From positions 682,001-746,000 of the forward strand of contig CP021423.1 in assembly GCA_002162075.1 (NCBI GenBank): 64,000 nucleotides of DNA, written 5' to 3'. Position numbers and translations under genes: made by a program. The notes below the pieces were generated by a model that had not been told where the DNA came from, searched no databases, and saw nothing but the letters and a program-made list of their open reading frames with translations. Every line of letters starts with the position of its first letter. Position 1 is the stretch's first letter. Source of the DNA: Armatimonadetes bacterium Uphvl-Ar1 (GTDB lineage Bacteria; Armatimonadota; Fimbriimonadia; Fimbriimonadales; Fimbriimonadaceae). Of the stretch, positions 17,478 to 26,812 are shown piece after piece.

Positions 17478-18451
17478 TCAAAGAGTTTTTAGATTTTTTT
17501 CGAGATCGGTGCGGATGCGGAGAGTTTTGGTTGCGGAGATTAAGAGTTTGAGAGAGAACGCGAAGAGTACGACATGGAGAAGAGTGCACAGGATTGCGAA
17601 TCCTTGCGTTGTGGCGGAAAAGTTGACTCCGATGTTCATGGCCCCAATGATCACCGCATTTGCGGCGGTGAGAACCGCAGCGGCATAGAGAGGTTCGCGG
17701 CTGGTGCGTGTGGTTTGGAATCCGGGGTGGAGATCGGTGGGGGGAGGAGGGATTCGAGGCTTCCTTCGGGTCGGTTTCTCAGCCAGTCGAGGAGATTCGA
17801 TTGGAAAAGGTGGGTTTTGCGCCGTGTGCCGAAATCTTCATGGGAATCAAGAATGGAGAAATGGAGTTTGAGGAGCCGATTTTCGACGGGGACGAGAAGT
17901 GTATCGGGCAGTTTGTTCATGCCGGGGTTAGGGCGGTCCCGTTTGGGCCAAGTGCTTAGCGGCGGAATGTCATCTCGATTGAGACGGAAGACGGTTTGAC
18001 GGCCTTTATAAAAAATTGTGCCCTCTTCGAGCCACATGTAGCCTTCATCGATTCCGGTGACGCCGTCATTTTGGGTGATTGTAATGCGGACGGGGAGGGC
18101 ATCGTCGTTGGGGATTTTGAGCCGAAGTTTTTTGAGTCCGGGCCCGAGATGGAGGTGATTGAGAAGTCGTCGGTAAATGTAGAACAGACCGGCGTTGATG
18201 AAGGCGATGACCAGGTAGCCCTTGAGGTGGAGAATCCAGGCGATTTCGTCGCTTAGACTTGGGCGCCGGAGGAAGGCGATCACATAAATGACGCTTATTG
18301 AGAGAAGGATCCAGAACACGGAACGGATGTAAATGCTTTCGTTCTGACCGGTTAGGAGGTGATCTTCAACGCGGCTGCTGACCCGCCAGTAGCTGGTGGG
18401 ACGGACAGGTGAATCGGAGGTTTGGAGTCCAAGGCCTTCGGTTAGCCGCAC
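17478..18451 (-). CDS. Membrane protein of unknown function (apparent frameshift)
   Basis: The intact frame (18451 to 17651) has two membrane helices near residues 45-62 and 75-93 and a cytoplasmic domain, then turns into low-complexity sequence. Adding one base to the G6 run at 17739-17744 gives a 324-residue protein with two more hydrophobic stretches (AAAVLTAANAVIIGAMNIGV and AILCTLLHVVLFAFSLKLLI), ending at a TGA at 17478. The reconstructed end looks far more like a membrane protein. The start is a GTG without a strong ribosome-binding site. It lies 44 bp upstream of the sigma-factor gene on the same strand and might be its operon partner. Confidence 0.6.
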
Positions 18452-18469
18452 AGGTTCATTCTAACTGAT

Positions 18470-18793
18470 TTAGGTGGGAAGAGTCTGTCCGAGGCGGTAC
18501 AGTTGTGAGCCCCATAGCCCAAAGTAAGCGATGAAAGCGATCCAGGTGCCGGCTTCGGCGCTGTGAGGGCTTTTGGTTCGGGCGTATTCCAGGATTGCGA
18601 TTGGGCCGGCCATGAAGGCGATTTTTGCGAGAGTGAAGGTCGGAATCCCGTGGGCGAGGAATTGGCGGAAAAGGGGGTTACCTTCGGCTCCGCCGAGGTT
18701 GAGCCATGCGATCGTGCTGAGAAGATCGACAATGCCGAGGATGACGAGCAGGGCGGTGCTGAGGTGAATTCTTTGGTTGAGGATTGTTGTCAT
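18470..18793 (-). CDS. DUF5658-like small membrane protein
   Basis: A 107-residue protein with three membrane segments (about residues 12-30, 50-70 and 82-100). The features LLVILGIVDLLSTIAWLNLG and the GAEGNPLF motif after the first helix are characteristic of the DUF5658 group. Function is unknown. It lies 18 bp upstream of the membrane protein reconstructed at 17478-18451, on the same strand. Confidence 0.7.
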   Translation of the reverse strand: MTTILNQRIHLSTALLVILGIVDLLSTIAWLNLGGAEGNPLFRQFLAHGIPTFTLAKIAFMAGPIAILEYARTKSPHSAEAGTWIAFIAYFGLWGSQLYRLGQTLPT

Positions 18794-18853
18794 CTTGTTG
18801 GTTTCAAGGAGTTGATGAGTGGATTGGTTCCGAGGGTTGGGTAAAAGGAGTCC

Positions 18854-19864
18854 ATGGATTATCGAATGCTGGGTCGAACGGGAGTGAAGGTGAGCAACCC
18901 TTGCTTGGGGACTATGACTTTTGGATGGGAGCCGGATGATTGGGGATCAAGTGAGAAAGATGCCTTTGGGGTGGCAGATGCGGCGGTGAAGCTCGGCATT
19001 AACTTTTTTGATACGGCGGATGTTTATGCTCGGGGAGTGAGCGAGGAGATTTTGGGTCGTTGGATGAAAGAGCGGGGGAATCGGTCGGAGCTTGTCGTTG
19101 CGAGTAAGTGTCACGGCAAGATGAGTGATACGGATCCGAATGCTTGGGGGAATTCTCGGAAGCATGTTGTTGAAGCTAGCGAGGCGAGTTTGCGGAGGTT
19201 GGGGACAGAGTGGATAGACCTTTATCAGATTCATCGTCCTCAGCCGGAAATCCCGATTGATGAGACTTTGCGAGGGTTAGAGGACTTGGTGAGAGCGGGA
19301 AAGATTCGGTACGCAGGGTGTTCGACCTTTGCGGCCTGGCAAGTTGCGGAAGCGCACTATGTGGCGAAGATGCTGGGAAGCGCAGGTTTTGTGAGTGAGC
19401 AACCCCCTTATAACTTGTTGGATCGGCGGATTGAGCGGGAGTTGATTCCGTTTTGCCAGACTTATAACTATGCGGTTTTGCCTTGGTCTCCTTTGGCGGG
19501 AGGTCAGTTGACGGGTAAGTACTTGGATCAGAAGCCATTAGACGGACGGTATAGCAAGAGCGATCCCATGGGGCGGTTGAATCCGAATGCGATGAAAGTG
19601 ATTCAGAAACTCCAGGCGATTGCACGAAAATTTGATTTGACTTTGACGGAGATGAGTTTGGCTTGGGTTGCGGGTCAGCCGGGGGTGACAGTGCCGATTG
19701 TTGGGGCGAAATCAGCAGATCAGCTAACGGCTACGGTGAAAGCTTGTCAGATTGTTTTGCCAGCGAAGTGCCGAGAAGCGATTGATAAGGTCGTCGAGCC
19801 GGGGAGCTATGTAACGGACTATTACAAGGCGAATTTTGGTCCGGGAGCGCGGCCCAATGTCTGA
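18854..19864 (+). CDS. Aldo/keto reductase
   Basis: A 336-residue NADPH-dependent TIM-barrel oxidoreductase of the YajO/voltage-channel-beta-like subgroup. Catalytic residues are visible: Asp and Tyr in INFFDTADVYARG (near residues 50-60), Lys in VVASKCHGK (near 85) and His in DLYQIHRP (near 125). The C-terminal VPIVGAKSADQL binds NADPH. AAAAGGAG lies 5 bases before the ATG. Its end overlaps the next gene, with which it is probably co-transcribed. The substrate is unknown. Confidence 0.93.
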   Translation: MDYRMLGRTGVKVSNPCLGTMTFGWEPDDWGSSEKDAFGVADAAVKLGINFFDTADVYARGVSEEILGRWMKERGNRSELVVASKCHGKMSDTDPNAWGNSRKHVVEASEASLRRLGTEWIDLYQIHRPQPEIPIDETLRGLEDLVRAGKIRYAGCSTFAAWQVAEAHYVAKMLGSAGFVSEQPPYNLLDRRIERELIPFCQTYNYAVLPWSPLAGGQLTGKYLDQKPLDGRYSKSDPMGRLNPNAMKVIQKLQAIARKFDLTLTEMSLAWVAGQPGVTVPIVGAKSADQLTATVKACQIVLPAKCREAIDKVVEPGSYVTDYYKANFGPGARPNV

Positions 19865-20438
19865 ATTGACGAAGCTTGCGAAGGCTCTTGACTTCTGTGT
19901 TCAGGCTCACCGGGGGCAGTTCCGGGATGGGGAGGCGGCCGTGCCATATGCTTGTCATCCAGTAGAGGTCATGCTGACCCTTCGACACCAAGCGGGAGTG
20001 ACGGACGAGGAGCATTTGTGTGCTGCACTTCTGCACGACACGGTTGAGGATACGGAAGTAACGCTTTTGGATATTCGCAAGGAGTTTGGCGAACGGGTGG
20101 CGGAGATAGTTGGTGAAGTGACAAGAGATGAGCCTGAGCGACCGGAGGGAATGGATAAGCATGAGCACTGGATGATGAAAACGGGGCTGTTTTTGGAAGA
20201 GATTCGAGGAATGAGTTGGGAAGCGCGAATGATCAAATTGAGTGATCGGTTGAGCAACATTCGTGAGAGTGAGATGACGCGTTCGGGATACAAGCTAGAG
20301 CGTTATCGGATGCAAACAGTTTGGATTTTGCAAGAGATTCCGGGCGAGACTCATCCGGGGTTGTGGGATGCGATTGCGGCGGTGATTGGCCAGGACGCTG
20401 CGAGCGTAGCATTGGCTCCTCGGTATCCCGAATCTTAA
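19857..20438 (+). CDS. HD-domain hydrolase (SpoT-like, (p)ppGpp hydrolase family)
   Basis: A 193-residue single-domain protein with the metal-binding HD signature of RelA/SpoT hydrolases: AHRGQ with YACHPVEV near residue 35, ALLHDTVEDT near residue 58 and KLSDRLSNIRE near residue 125. There is no synthetase or TGS domain, so it fits a stand-alone Mesh1/SAH-like hydrolase that could degrade (p)ppGpp. The ATG at 19857 overlaps the end of the aldo/keto reductase by 8 bp and has GGGAG upstream. Another nucleotide substrate is possible. Confidence 0.85.
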   Translation: MSELTKLAKALDFCVQAHRGQFRDGEAAVPYACHPVEVMLTLRHQAGVTDEEHLCAALLHDTVEDTEVTLLDIRKEFGERVAEIVGEVTRDEPERPEGMDKHEHWMMKTGLFLEEIRGMSWEARMIKLSDRLSNIRESEMTRSGYKLERYRMQTVWILQEIPGETHPGLWDAIAAVIGQDAASVALAPRYPES

Positions 20439-20455
20439 ATTAGGGACATAAAAAG

Positions 20456-20499
20456 GCACCGATCAACTGGAGAGGACAAGGTTGATCGGTGCAATTTTT
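20456..20499 (+). terminator. Strong rho-independent terminator
   Basis: GCACCGATCAAC (20456-20467) and GTTGATCGGTGC (20481-20492) form a perfect 12-bp stem, followed by AATTTTT. It ends the aldo/keto reductase-HD operon. Confidence 0.9.
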
Positions 20500-20582
20500 G
20501 CACTTCTCCGGTGCAACTGTCAGATTGCGAGTATTTGTCTCTGGTGACTCGCAAAGACTCCTTCTTCCGTGAGGAGTTTTTC
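20500..20582 (+). ncRNA. Candidate small structured RNA with its own terminator
   Basis: After the strong terminator come two more perfect hairpins on the + strand: TTGCGAGT (20525-20532) with ACTCGCAA (20547-20554), then ACTCCT (20557-20562) with AGGAGT (20572-20577) running into a T-tract. A second terminator-like end 80 bp after the first suggests a short independent transcript. No promoter was identified and no known family is recognised. The rest of the gap up to 20682 shows nothing clear. Confidence 0.3.
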
Positions 20583-20681
20583 CATGAATCGGATCCTTTT
20601 GGGAGAGGGCAATATCCCGCAGTTCCGATGTATATTTAGATGAAAATATTGGGTTAAGTGTTCGGGGGGCCTATCTTGAAG

Positions 20682-20720
20682 AAAAAAAACACCCGAGAGA
20701 GTGGTTCTCTTGGGTGTTTT
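20682..20720 (-). terminator. Terminator of rpsT
   Basis: AAAACACCCGAGAGA (20686-20700) and TCTCTTGGGTGTTTT (20706-20720) pair almost perfectly; on the minus strand the stem is followed by eight T. It lies 26 bp beyond the rpsT stop. Confidence 0.88.
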
Positions 20721-20745
20721 CAGTTGGGGCTAACCGAAATTGAGT

Positions 20746-21018
20746 TTAGCTGGCTTGAGCGGCCTTGTTGGCGGCTTTTGCGACTCGGCTTTTTCGACGA
20801 GCGGCTTGGTTCTTGTGGATGATTCCACGCTGTGCGGCTTTATCAATCTTTTTAGAAGCGGTCACGAGAGCGGCCTTTGCGGCAGCTTGATCACCGGAAT
20901 CAGCGGCGGTTCGGACTTTCTTGATGAAGGTCTTAATTTCGGTTTTGACGCCTTTGTTAACGGCTTGTCGTCGCGTGGCGCGCTTGATGTCTTTCTTCGA
21001 TGCTTTGAGGTTAGCCAT
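20746..21018 (-). CDS. rpsT: 30S ribosomal protein S20
   Basis: A 90-residue, lysine/arginine-rich helical protein that binds 16S rRNA in the small subunit. The start MANLKASKKDIKRATRRQ and the later IDKAAQRGIIHKNQAARRKS are diagnostic for S20. It is transcribed alone on the minus strand with its own terminator. Confidence 0.97.
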   Translation of the reverse strand: MANLKASKKDIKRATRRQAVNKGVKTEIKTFIKKVRTAADSGDQAAAKAALVTASKKIDKAAQRGIIHKNQAARRKSRVAKAANKAAQAS

Positions 21019-21102
21019 GTTGTTTGTTTTCGGTTAGCCTAGAGATGATGGCAGAGGGTTGACATTAAGTCAACCCTCTTGGGGCATTGGTCGGTCGTCT
21101 GG

Positions 21103-22995
21103 TTAGGACTTAATGAATTTCTTCTTCGATTTATCGAAGCCTTGCTCGACTTTCTTGTGGTCGAAGTGCCAGACGGGTGAACCAGACCGTTGGTAGAAGC
21201 AGACGTAGCTGCTGAGAATTGAAGCAAGCATTCGCCGACTTGTTCTTCGCACAACGTTGAGTTCCCAGAGCACGGTAAGGAAATCGGCGCCTTTTGGCCA
21301 GTGGGCCATGACTTCGGTGAGAAGTTCAAAAGTTGACTTCCCAACGGAATTGTCGGCGATGACTCGGAGTTCTTCGATCCGCTGGTTACTGATGTAGACG
21401 ACGGGGTCGGTTTGGTCAAGCCATGTGAATTCCAGGACATTGGGCTCGTCGGTCTTGGTGAGCTGGAAGACTGAGCCGGATTCGACGGGTTGGTCAAGCC
21501 ACCAGTCGAACAAGTTGAAGAGGAGTCGGGCTTCATGGTTGAGCCAGACTTGGAGTTCTTTGCCTTGACTATCTCGGAATGTGATTTCCTGGATATTTGG
21601 TTCTTGATCGAACCATCCTGTCGGGAATTGGCTGAGGGGGAATGTTCCAAGTTCTCGGTGAATGGGTTTGAGAACCAAACGCATTGATTCCGGCATGGTT
21701 TTAGGTGCCGGCATGATTTCCTCGTCAACGACGTCGGTTGCAAGGGGGTGAACCATGAGCTTGCGGAGGGAACTGCTGAGGCCCTCGTCGGTGAGCTCGA
21801 TGTCGACGGGGTCGCCATCTTCTTGCTTGTGATCGGTCTGGACAAAGTGGAATGGCTCGGGAACTTCGTTGATGAAATCGGGAGCAGTGTTCGGCTGTCG
21901 GAACCGGTCTCCACCGACCCACCAGACTCGCTTGTCTCCTTTAAGGACATTCATGACGTTAGCCAGATCATCTGGGAATGTCTTGATGTTGGGAGTGACT
22001 TCAAATATTTCTGAGAGGATGTCGGTCGCGGCGACGGCCTCTTCGGTTGAAAGGATTGCCTTAACGCATGTTTCGATGTCTTCCGGTTTGAGCTCGAGCG
22101 GAGTGGCGTCTTCAATTTCGATGACGGCGTCAAGTTTGCCAGCAACTTTGGCGGAAGCGGCGATCCATTTTGCGGCTTCGGACTCGGGGTAGAGGGTTCC
22201 GTCTACGCTGAGAATGAATCCCGGAATGCTGAGGAGTTCAGCGTTGAATTGTCGCCACTTGTAGAGGTGAACCGCGAACGGGTCTTGGCTGTTCAGTTCG
22301 AGCCAGGCGGCGGCTCCAAGAGCCTTGATGCTTACGGGAGCAGCTTTTTCGACCGCTTTGACGATGGCATCTTGCTCGCGCCAATCAAATTTACCGAGAG
22401 CTTTGGTGACTTCTTCGACGTCCTCGGTGGTGATTTCGTTGACGGCATAAGCTCGCTCGATGGATTCGTCTGTGCCAGTGAAAACGAGTTCGGCGTCCAC
22501 AACTTGATCATCGAGGGTGAGGAAGAATCGGGGGTCTCGCTTGGCGTGGGCTCGAACGATATCTTCAGCTTCTTCTTCTGAAGGGACGTTGTTGGAGCGG
22601 GTGAGTTCGATTGCGATGAGGCTGACGGGCATCGGAGCGGCGAATCGAGAGACCATATTGAAGATGGCTTCGGCGATGGGTCGGTCTTCTGATTCAACTC
22701 GGGCGGCGGGAACCCATCGTCGTTCGGCGTAGGCGAAGCGCTCGGGGTTGCTGGCGAGTAGAGCGCGAACAGTTGCCAGGCTCAAACCTTGGCTCGTAAG
22801 TTCTTCGGAAATTTCACTTGGTTTGACGACTTCGTACAGCTCGGTAAGCTTTTGTAGTACAAGTCGGTCTGCGTAATCACGCGCGATGCTGTCTTGAAGG
22901 TTCGTCTTCTTGGCCAAAATACGGACTCCGCCTCGTTCAATGAGGCTGTGTATTTTGGCACGTTTGGTTAAGTGTAGGTTAGGACTGGACACCAA
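21103..22995 (-). CDS. Large cytoplasmic protein of unknown function
   Basis: A protein of about 630 residues, acidic overall with a lysine-rich tail (KSKKKFIKS). No signal peptide or membrane helix. The first 220 residues contain repeated helical segments resembling winged-helix pairs (KPSEISEELTSQGLSLATVRALL near 58-78; MPVSLIAIELTRSNNVPSEEE near 121-141). The C-terminal third is beta-rich with several tryptophans. I recognise no catalytic motif. The start is probably the TTG at 22995 (or GTG at 22992) behind AAGGAG at 23004-23010. It lies upstream of rpsT on the same strand. Confidence 0.7.
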   Translation of the reverse strand: MVSSPNLHLTKRAKIHSLIERGGVRILAKKTNLQDSIARDYADRLVLQKLTELYEVVKPSEISEELTSQGLSLATVRALLASNPERFAYAERRWVPAARVESEDRPIAEAIFNMVSRFAAPMPVSLIAIELTRSNNVPSEEEAEDIVRAHAKRDPRFFLTLDDQVVDAELVFTGTDESIERAYAVNEITTEDVEEVTKALGKFDWREQDAIVKAVEKAAPVSIKALGAAAWLELNSQDPFAVHLYKWRQFNAELLSIPGFILSVDGTLYPESEAAKWIAASAKVAGKLDAVIEIEDATPLELKPEDIETCVKAILSTEEAVAATDILSEIFEVTPNIKTFPDDLANVMNVLKGDKRVWWVGGDRFRQPNTAPDFINEVPEPFHFVQTDHKQEDGDPVDIELTDEGLSSSLRKLMVHPLATDVVDEEIMPAPKTMPESMRLVLKPIHRELGTFPLSQFPTGWFDQEPNIQEITFRDSQGKELQVWLNHEARLLFNLFDWWLDQPVESGSVFQLTKTDEPNVLEFTWLDQTDPVVYISNQRIEELRVIADNSVGKSTFELLTEVMAHWPKGADFLTVLWELNVVRRTSRRMLASILSSYVCFYQRSGSPVWHFDHKKVEQGFDKSKKKFIKS

Positions 22996-23143
22996 TGGTC
23001 TTTCTCCTTGTATTTTTGCGAGGTTTGTCCGGATTTTGGGTTGGACTTTTTGCTCGGAGTCAGGTGTTTGAGATAGACTAGGAGTTCGGTTTGAATTCGA
23101 TTGCGAATTTGCCGTGATCCATCTTTGAAGGATTGAGGAAAAA

Positions 23144-23872
23144 ATGAAGATTCAAATGACCCTTGGGGTTTTTGCGGCGGCGGCTTCGGCATTGGCTTTT
23201 CCAGTTAACACGAGTTTTGAAGCACCAGGTTATTCGCTCGGAACTCTGGACGGCCAGAACAATTGGCAGAACGTAACGGGGAATTATCAGGTTGTTTCTG
23301 GTGGTGCTCGAACTGGTTCACAGGCTGTTGCTTTTAATGATAATACGGGAGTTGCGATTCCCTGGGCTGGTCCGGCGGGTGATGCGGCAACAACGAACGC
23401 TCGAGGTTCAGTATGGGTAAATGTATTGGGGAACAGTTCGCTGGACTACGGATTTGGGCTCGATGTGATTTACGATGGCCTGAGCTTGGATTATTCGACG
23501 GTTTTGGTTCGGCGAGATGGAGCAGTTTTTGTGACTTCCGGAAGTCAGAATCCCAATCTGGCGCAAGTTGGGAACGTGGGTGCAATATTTGACCAGTACG
23601 TGAATGTCACGGTGACGACCGACGCAGTGACCAAGGCGGTTTCAGCATCGGTGAACGGGGTTAATTTTGCTCTGCCGAGCCTCACGAATACGGGATCGAT
23701 ACGGAGCATTTACATGACTGCGTTTAACATTTCTGGTTCAACGACGGCCGTGAGTGGTCAGGCTCGATTTGATGATTATTCATTTGAAGCGGTTCCGGAG
23801 CCGGGATCAATGTTGGTTTTGAGTGCTTTGGGTGCGGGAATTTTTGCCCGACGAAAAGCACGTCGCTCGTGA
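23144..23872 (+). CDS. PEP-CTERM secreted protein
   Basis: A 242-residue exported protein with a signal peptide at residues 1-18, a jelly-roll-like beta domain (residues 20-215) and a C-terminal sorting signal: VPEPGSM, a hydrophobic helix and a basic ARRKARR tail. Such signals are processed by an exosortase, which is not in this window. It is a clear paralogue of the next gene (shared TSFEAP start, SVNG.FALP motif). GAGGAAAA precedes the ATG. It probably sits on the cell surface or in extracellular matrix. Confidence 0.88.
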   Translation: MKIQMTLGVFAAAASALAFPVNTSFEAPGYSLGTLDGQNNWQNVTGNYQVVSGGARTGSQAVAFNDNTGVAIPWAGPAGDAATTNARGSVWVNVLGNSSLDYGFGLDVIYDGLSLDYSTVLVRRDGAVFVTSGSQNPNLAQVGNVGAIFDQYVNVTVTTDAVTKAVSASVNGVNFALPSLTNTGSIRSIYMTAFNISGSTTAVSGQARFDDYSFEAVPEPGSMLVLSALGAGIFARRKARRS

Positions 23873-23893
23873 GTTGAGAGAGAGGAGAAAACA

Positions 23894-24625
23894 ATGAAGA
23901 ACAGTACTAAAACAGTTGCCGTTGCCCTAGTGAGCTTGAGTTTGAACGCGGTTGCAGCGGCGTTTCCCTACACTACGAGCTTTGAGGCTCCGACTTTTAC
24001 TGCAGGTTCTGCCCTGAACAATCAGGATGGTTGGGCGGCTGGCACCGCTTGGACGGTTGTGAACGGAATTTCTCGAACCGGGAGTCAGTCGGTGCAGTGG
24101 ACAAATTCGGGCGGAGCCTCCGGAGTTGATGCGTTTGTTGATCTTGGCGGGGTGAATCAAGTGATGGCATCGGTATTCGTTCAGATTTCTTCAAACAGCG
24201 ACGCCGGATATTACTTCGGTTTGCGGCCATTTTTTGACAATTCGTTTTCTGAGTTTGCGGATGTCGTTGTGAACAAGAACGGTGACGTCCGTGCAACGAC
24301 TGGATCCTCGAGTAATTCGGGTGTGAGCACGGTTGCGAATGTCGGCAACATTGCGGATCAGTGGGTTGAAGTGAAGTTGACGATTGACTTGTTGTCTAAC
24401 CAAGTGATGGGTTCGGTTAATGGGACTTCATTTGCGCTACCCGATGTAACGGTAGCGAGTTCAATCTTTGACGTGGATTTGTATAGCCGGCCGATTTCTC
24501 CGACGAGCGGCACTTTTGGAACGGCGTTTTTTGATGACTATTCGGCGGAAGCAGTTCCGGAGCCTGCGACCCTTGCGGTCTTGGCAGCCAGCGCATTGGC
24601 AATGGCTCGCCGGCGGAAGAATTAA
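23894..24625 (+). CDS. PEP-CTERM secreted protein (tandem paralogue)
   Basis: A 243-residue paralogue of the preceding gene: signal peptide (about residues 1-22), TTSFEAPTF, a concanavalin-like beta domain with DQWVEVKLTIDLLSN and SVNGTSFALP, and a C-terminal VPEPATLAVLAAS sorting helix with RRRK tail. The 21-bp spacing and AGAGGAG ribosome-binding site indicate one operon born of tandem duplication. The ligand and role are unknown. Confidence 0.88.
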   Translation: MKNSTKTVAVALVSLSLNAVAAAFPYTTSFEAPTFTAGSALNNQDGWAAGTAWTVVNGISRTGSQSVQWTNSGGASGVDAFVDLGGVNQVMASVFVQISSNSDAGYYFGLRPFFDNSFSEFADVVVNKNGDVRATTGSSSNSGVSTVANVGNIADQWVEVKLTIDLLSNQVMGSVNGTSFALPDVTVASSIFDVDLYSRPISPTSGTFGTAFFDDYSAEAVPEPATLAVLAASALAMARRRKN

Positions 24626-24646
24626 GTCTCGGATCAAAAATGCAAT

Positions 24647-24677
24647 GAGCCCCGTTTCCTTTCGGAAGACGGGGCTC
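24647..24677. terminator. Convergent hairpin terminator
   Basis: GAGCCCCGT (24647-24655) pairs with ACGGGGCTC (24669-24677). It lies between the convergent PEP-CTERM and GNAT genes. Neither flank has a strong T-tract, so efficiency is uncertain. Confidence 0.6.
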
Positions 24678-24706
24678 AACTGCGTTACCCTCAAGGAAAA
24701 GTCGCT

Positions 24707-25252
24707 TTAGGATTGTTGAGGGATTTGGATACGAATGGGTGCTCGTTCGGATGCAGATGGGCGGGCGGCTGGGGATCGGAATTCAAAAATTTCGGCCTTA
24801 CTCTCCTGCCATTTGAGGTGTCGGAAGTTGTCTCCGGTGTAGCGGTAGATGACCTTTGTCCAGAATTTAGTCGCTTCTTCAAATTGCGGTTGGATTTCGA
24901 TGTGCCAGAGTCCGGGGGCTTGGTCAAAAGTGAGACGAGCAACTTCTTCGCCGATTCCGAATCCCCGGTAGTTGTGCAAGATAAAAAGGTCCGATACTGA
25001 TCGCGTCACGATTTCGCCATTTTGGATGCGAGGTTGGGTAATGATGAAGCCAGCGAGGTGGCCCTTGATTCGCACCAGGTTGGCTTCCAGAGCTCCCGAT
25101 TTGATATTATCGGTGATGATTGTTGTGTCGTAGCGACCTGTTTCTTCGATCATTTTTGGAGAGTACATTGAAGTTTCATGCAGGTAAAGCTGCAGCAGGT
25201 TATCTAAAACTGCTGTCTCCTCCTGGTTCACCTGATGAATGGTCAGTGGCAT
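24707..25252 (-). CDS. GNAT-family N-acetyltransferase
   Basis: A 181-residue GCN5-related acetyltransferase. The order is the usual one: helix 1/2 (EETAVLDNLLQLYLHETS), a beta4 strand with LAGFIITQPRI, VSDLFILHNYRGFGIGEEVA (motif A; acetyl-CoA loop RGFGIG near residue 97), then IEIQPQFEEATKFWTKV (motif B). The last 25 residues are polar and Ser/Arg/Pro-rich. It resembles members annotated as putative acetyltransferases with unknown substrates. It appears monocistronic. Confidence 0.85.
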   Translation of the reverse strand: MPLTIHQVNQEETAVLDNLLQLYLHETSMYSPKMIEETGRYDTTIITDNIKSGALEANLVRIKGHLAGFIITQPRIQNGEIVTRSVSDLFILHNYRGFGIGEEVARLTFDQAPGLWHIEIQPQFEEATKFWTKVIYRYTGDNFRHLKWQESKAEIFEFRSPAARPSASERAPIRIQIPQQS

Positions 25253-25340
25253 GCGACGCTCCTCAATGCACTCCCGCTATTGGGCTTGGACATGGATTGA
25301 GCAGGTTTTGTTCCACTGCATGCGAGTTTTTGTGACTTTT

Positions 25341-26635
25341 TTATTTGAATGCCACATCAAGTGCTTCCTCAAGGTCTCGGAGGATGTCTCGGACGTCTTC
25401 GAGCCCTAGGGAGAGTCGAACCCCGCCGGGGTTGATTCCGGCTTTGAGTTGGTCTTCGGGGGAATTACGGAGTGGGTCATTGAAGCGGGGTGTTCGATGA
25501 GAGACCGGATTTGACCAAGTGAGACGGCGAGGGTGATACTTAGTGAGTTTTGTGCGATGTGGTTGATGAGCTTGATCGCTCGGTAGTAGCTTTCTGCGGG
25601 CGTTCCGGGGAGCTCAAAGTAAATCATTGCGCCGGGAGCAAAGTCGCCATCAATGTCGCGCATTTGACGCAGGGCGATTTCCTTTTGGGGGAATGAATCC
25701 AGTCCAGGGTAGGCGACCCGAGCAACTTTTCCGTTGAGGTCGAGGAATTCTGCTACTCGTTGGGCGGAGGTTTGTTGACGTTCCATTCGGACGGCGAGAG
25801 TGGGAATACCGTAGGTGAGGATGTGCCATGCGGCGTCGGGGCTGAGAGAACCGCCAAAGTCTTTTCGGTAGAGGAGAAGGGGAGTTTCGGCGGATTTTGG
25901 GCCAATGACGACTCCGCCCATCGTGGCTCCGAAGCCGCCGATATGTTTGGTTAAAGAATGGACGACGAAATCAATTCCATGCTCAATGGGTCGCTGGCCG
26001 TACGGGGATGCAAAAGTGTTGTCGATAATGGTTACGATTTGGCTTTCTTGATCGCGGGTTGAGTTGATTTCCTTGACGAGGGTGGTTATCGCCTTGAGGT
26101 CGATCAGTTCCATGGTTGGGTTGCATGGAGTTTCAAAGTAGATGACTTTGGTATTGGGTTGAATGGCCGAAATGAGTTGATCGGTATGGTTGAGATTGAT
26201 ATTTGTGGCTTCTACACCGAAGCGAGCGAGCCACATATGGATATGACCGTGGGTGCAGCCATAGATTGCGGGGTGGTGGATGATGTGGTCACCGGCTTTA
26301 ACGTGGATGTCGATTGCGGCGGCTACGGCGGCCATTCCAGTTGCGAATGATACGGCACATTCGCCTTTTTCACTAAACGCGAGGGTTTCTTCGAGGAGGC
26401 CTTGGCAGGGCTCATCGAGTCGGTCGTAGATGTAGATGGGGGTTGCGGACGCGCGGTCGATTTCGGGATTGGCAAACTGTTGGAATCCTTGGGCACCTCG
26501 CTCGGCGGACCGCAGGCGGAAAGATACTGCAGTTGTGATGGGGGGAATGATGTGGTCTTGGAAGTCCCACTTTTCTGATCGGAATTTGCCGTGAATGAGG
26601 ACAGAACGATCGCGGTAGTTATTTTCGTGGGCCAC
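25341..26635 (-). CDS. Cys/Met-metabolism PLP enzyme (methionine gamma-lyase/cystathionine gamma-synthase type; apparent frameshift)
   Basis: A fold-type I PLP enzyme for trans-sulfuration or methionine breakdown. Visible signatures are [13 protein letters not shown] near residue 90, the PLP aspartate in [12 protein letters not shown], and the Schiff-base lysine in [12 protein letters not shown] near residue 235. Near the C-terminus [12 protein letters not shown] is followed by out-of-frame sequence ending at 25406. Adding one base to the G5 run at 25458-25462 restores the normal family ending ([20 protein letters not shown]) to a TAA at 25341, 431 residues in all. Gamma-lyase and gamma-synthase cannot be told apart here. 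The GTG start has a weak ribosome-binding site. Confidence 0.87.
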
Positions 26636-26755
26636 GGGGATATTATTGGCGGATTATTGTTTGGTAAACAAGGGGTGCGAGTGTTGAGTTCGTTCACAGC
26701 TTTTGAGTTATGCAGAAGATTATGAGGGTGAATATTGATTTGCTCTATAAAAGTA

Positions 26756-26784
26756 AATCCCCCAAGTGTTTGACTTGGGGGATT
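26756..26784 (-). terminator. Terminator downstream of rpmE
   Basis: AATCCCCCAAGT (26756-26767) and ACTTGGGGGATT (26773-26784) form a perfect 12-bp stem; on the minus strand it is followed by a TTTACTTTT stretch. It lies 29 bp after the rpmE stop. Confidence 0.85.
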
Positions 26785-26812
26785 GCTAAACGTCTGAGCG
26801 TTTTTGAGAAAA

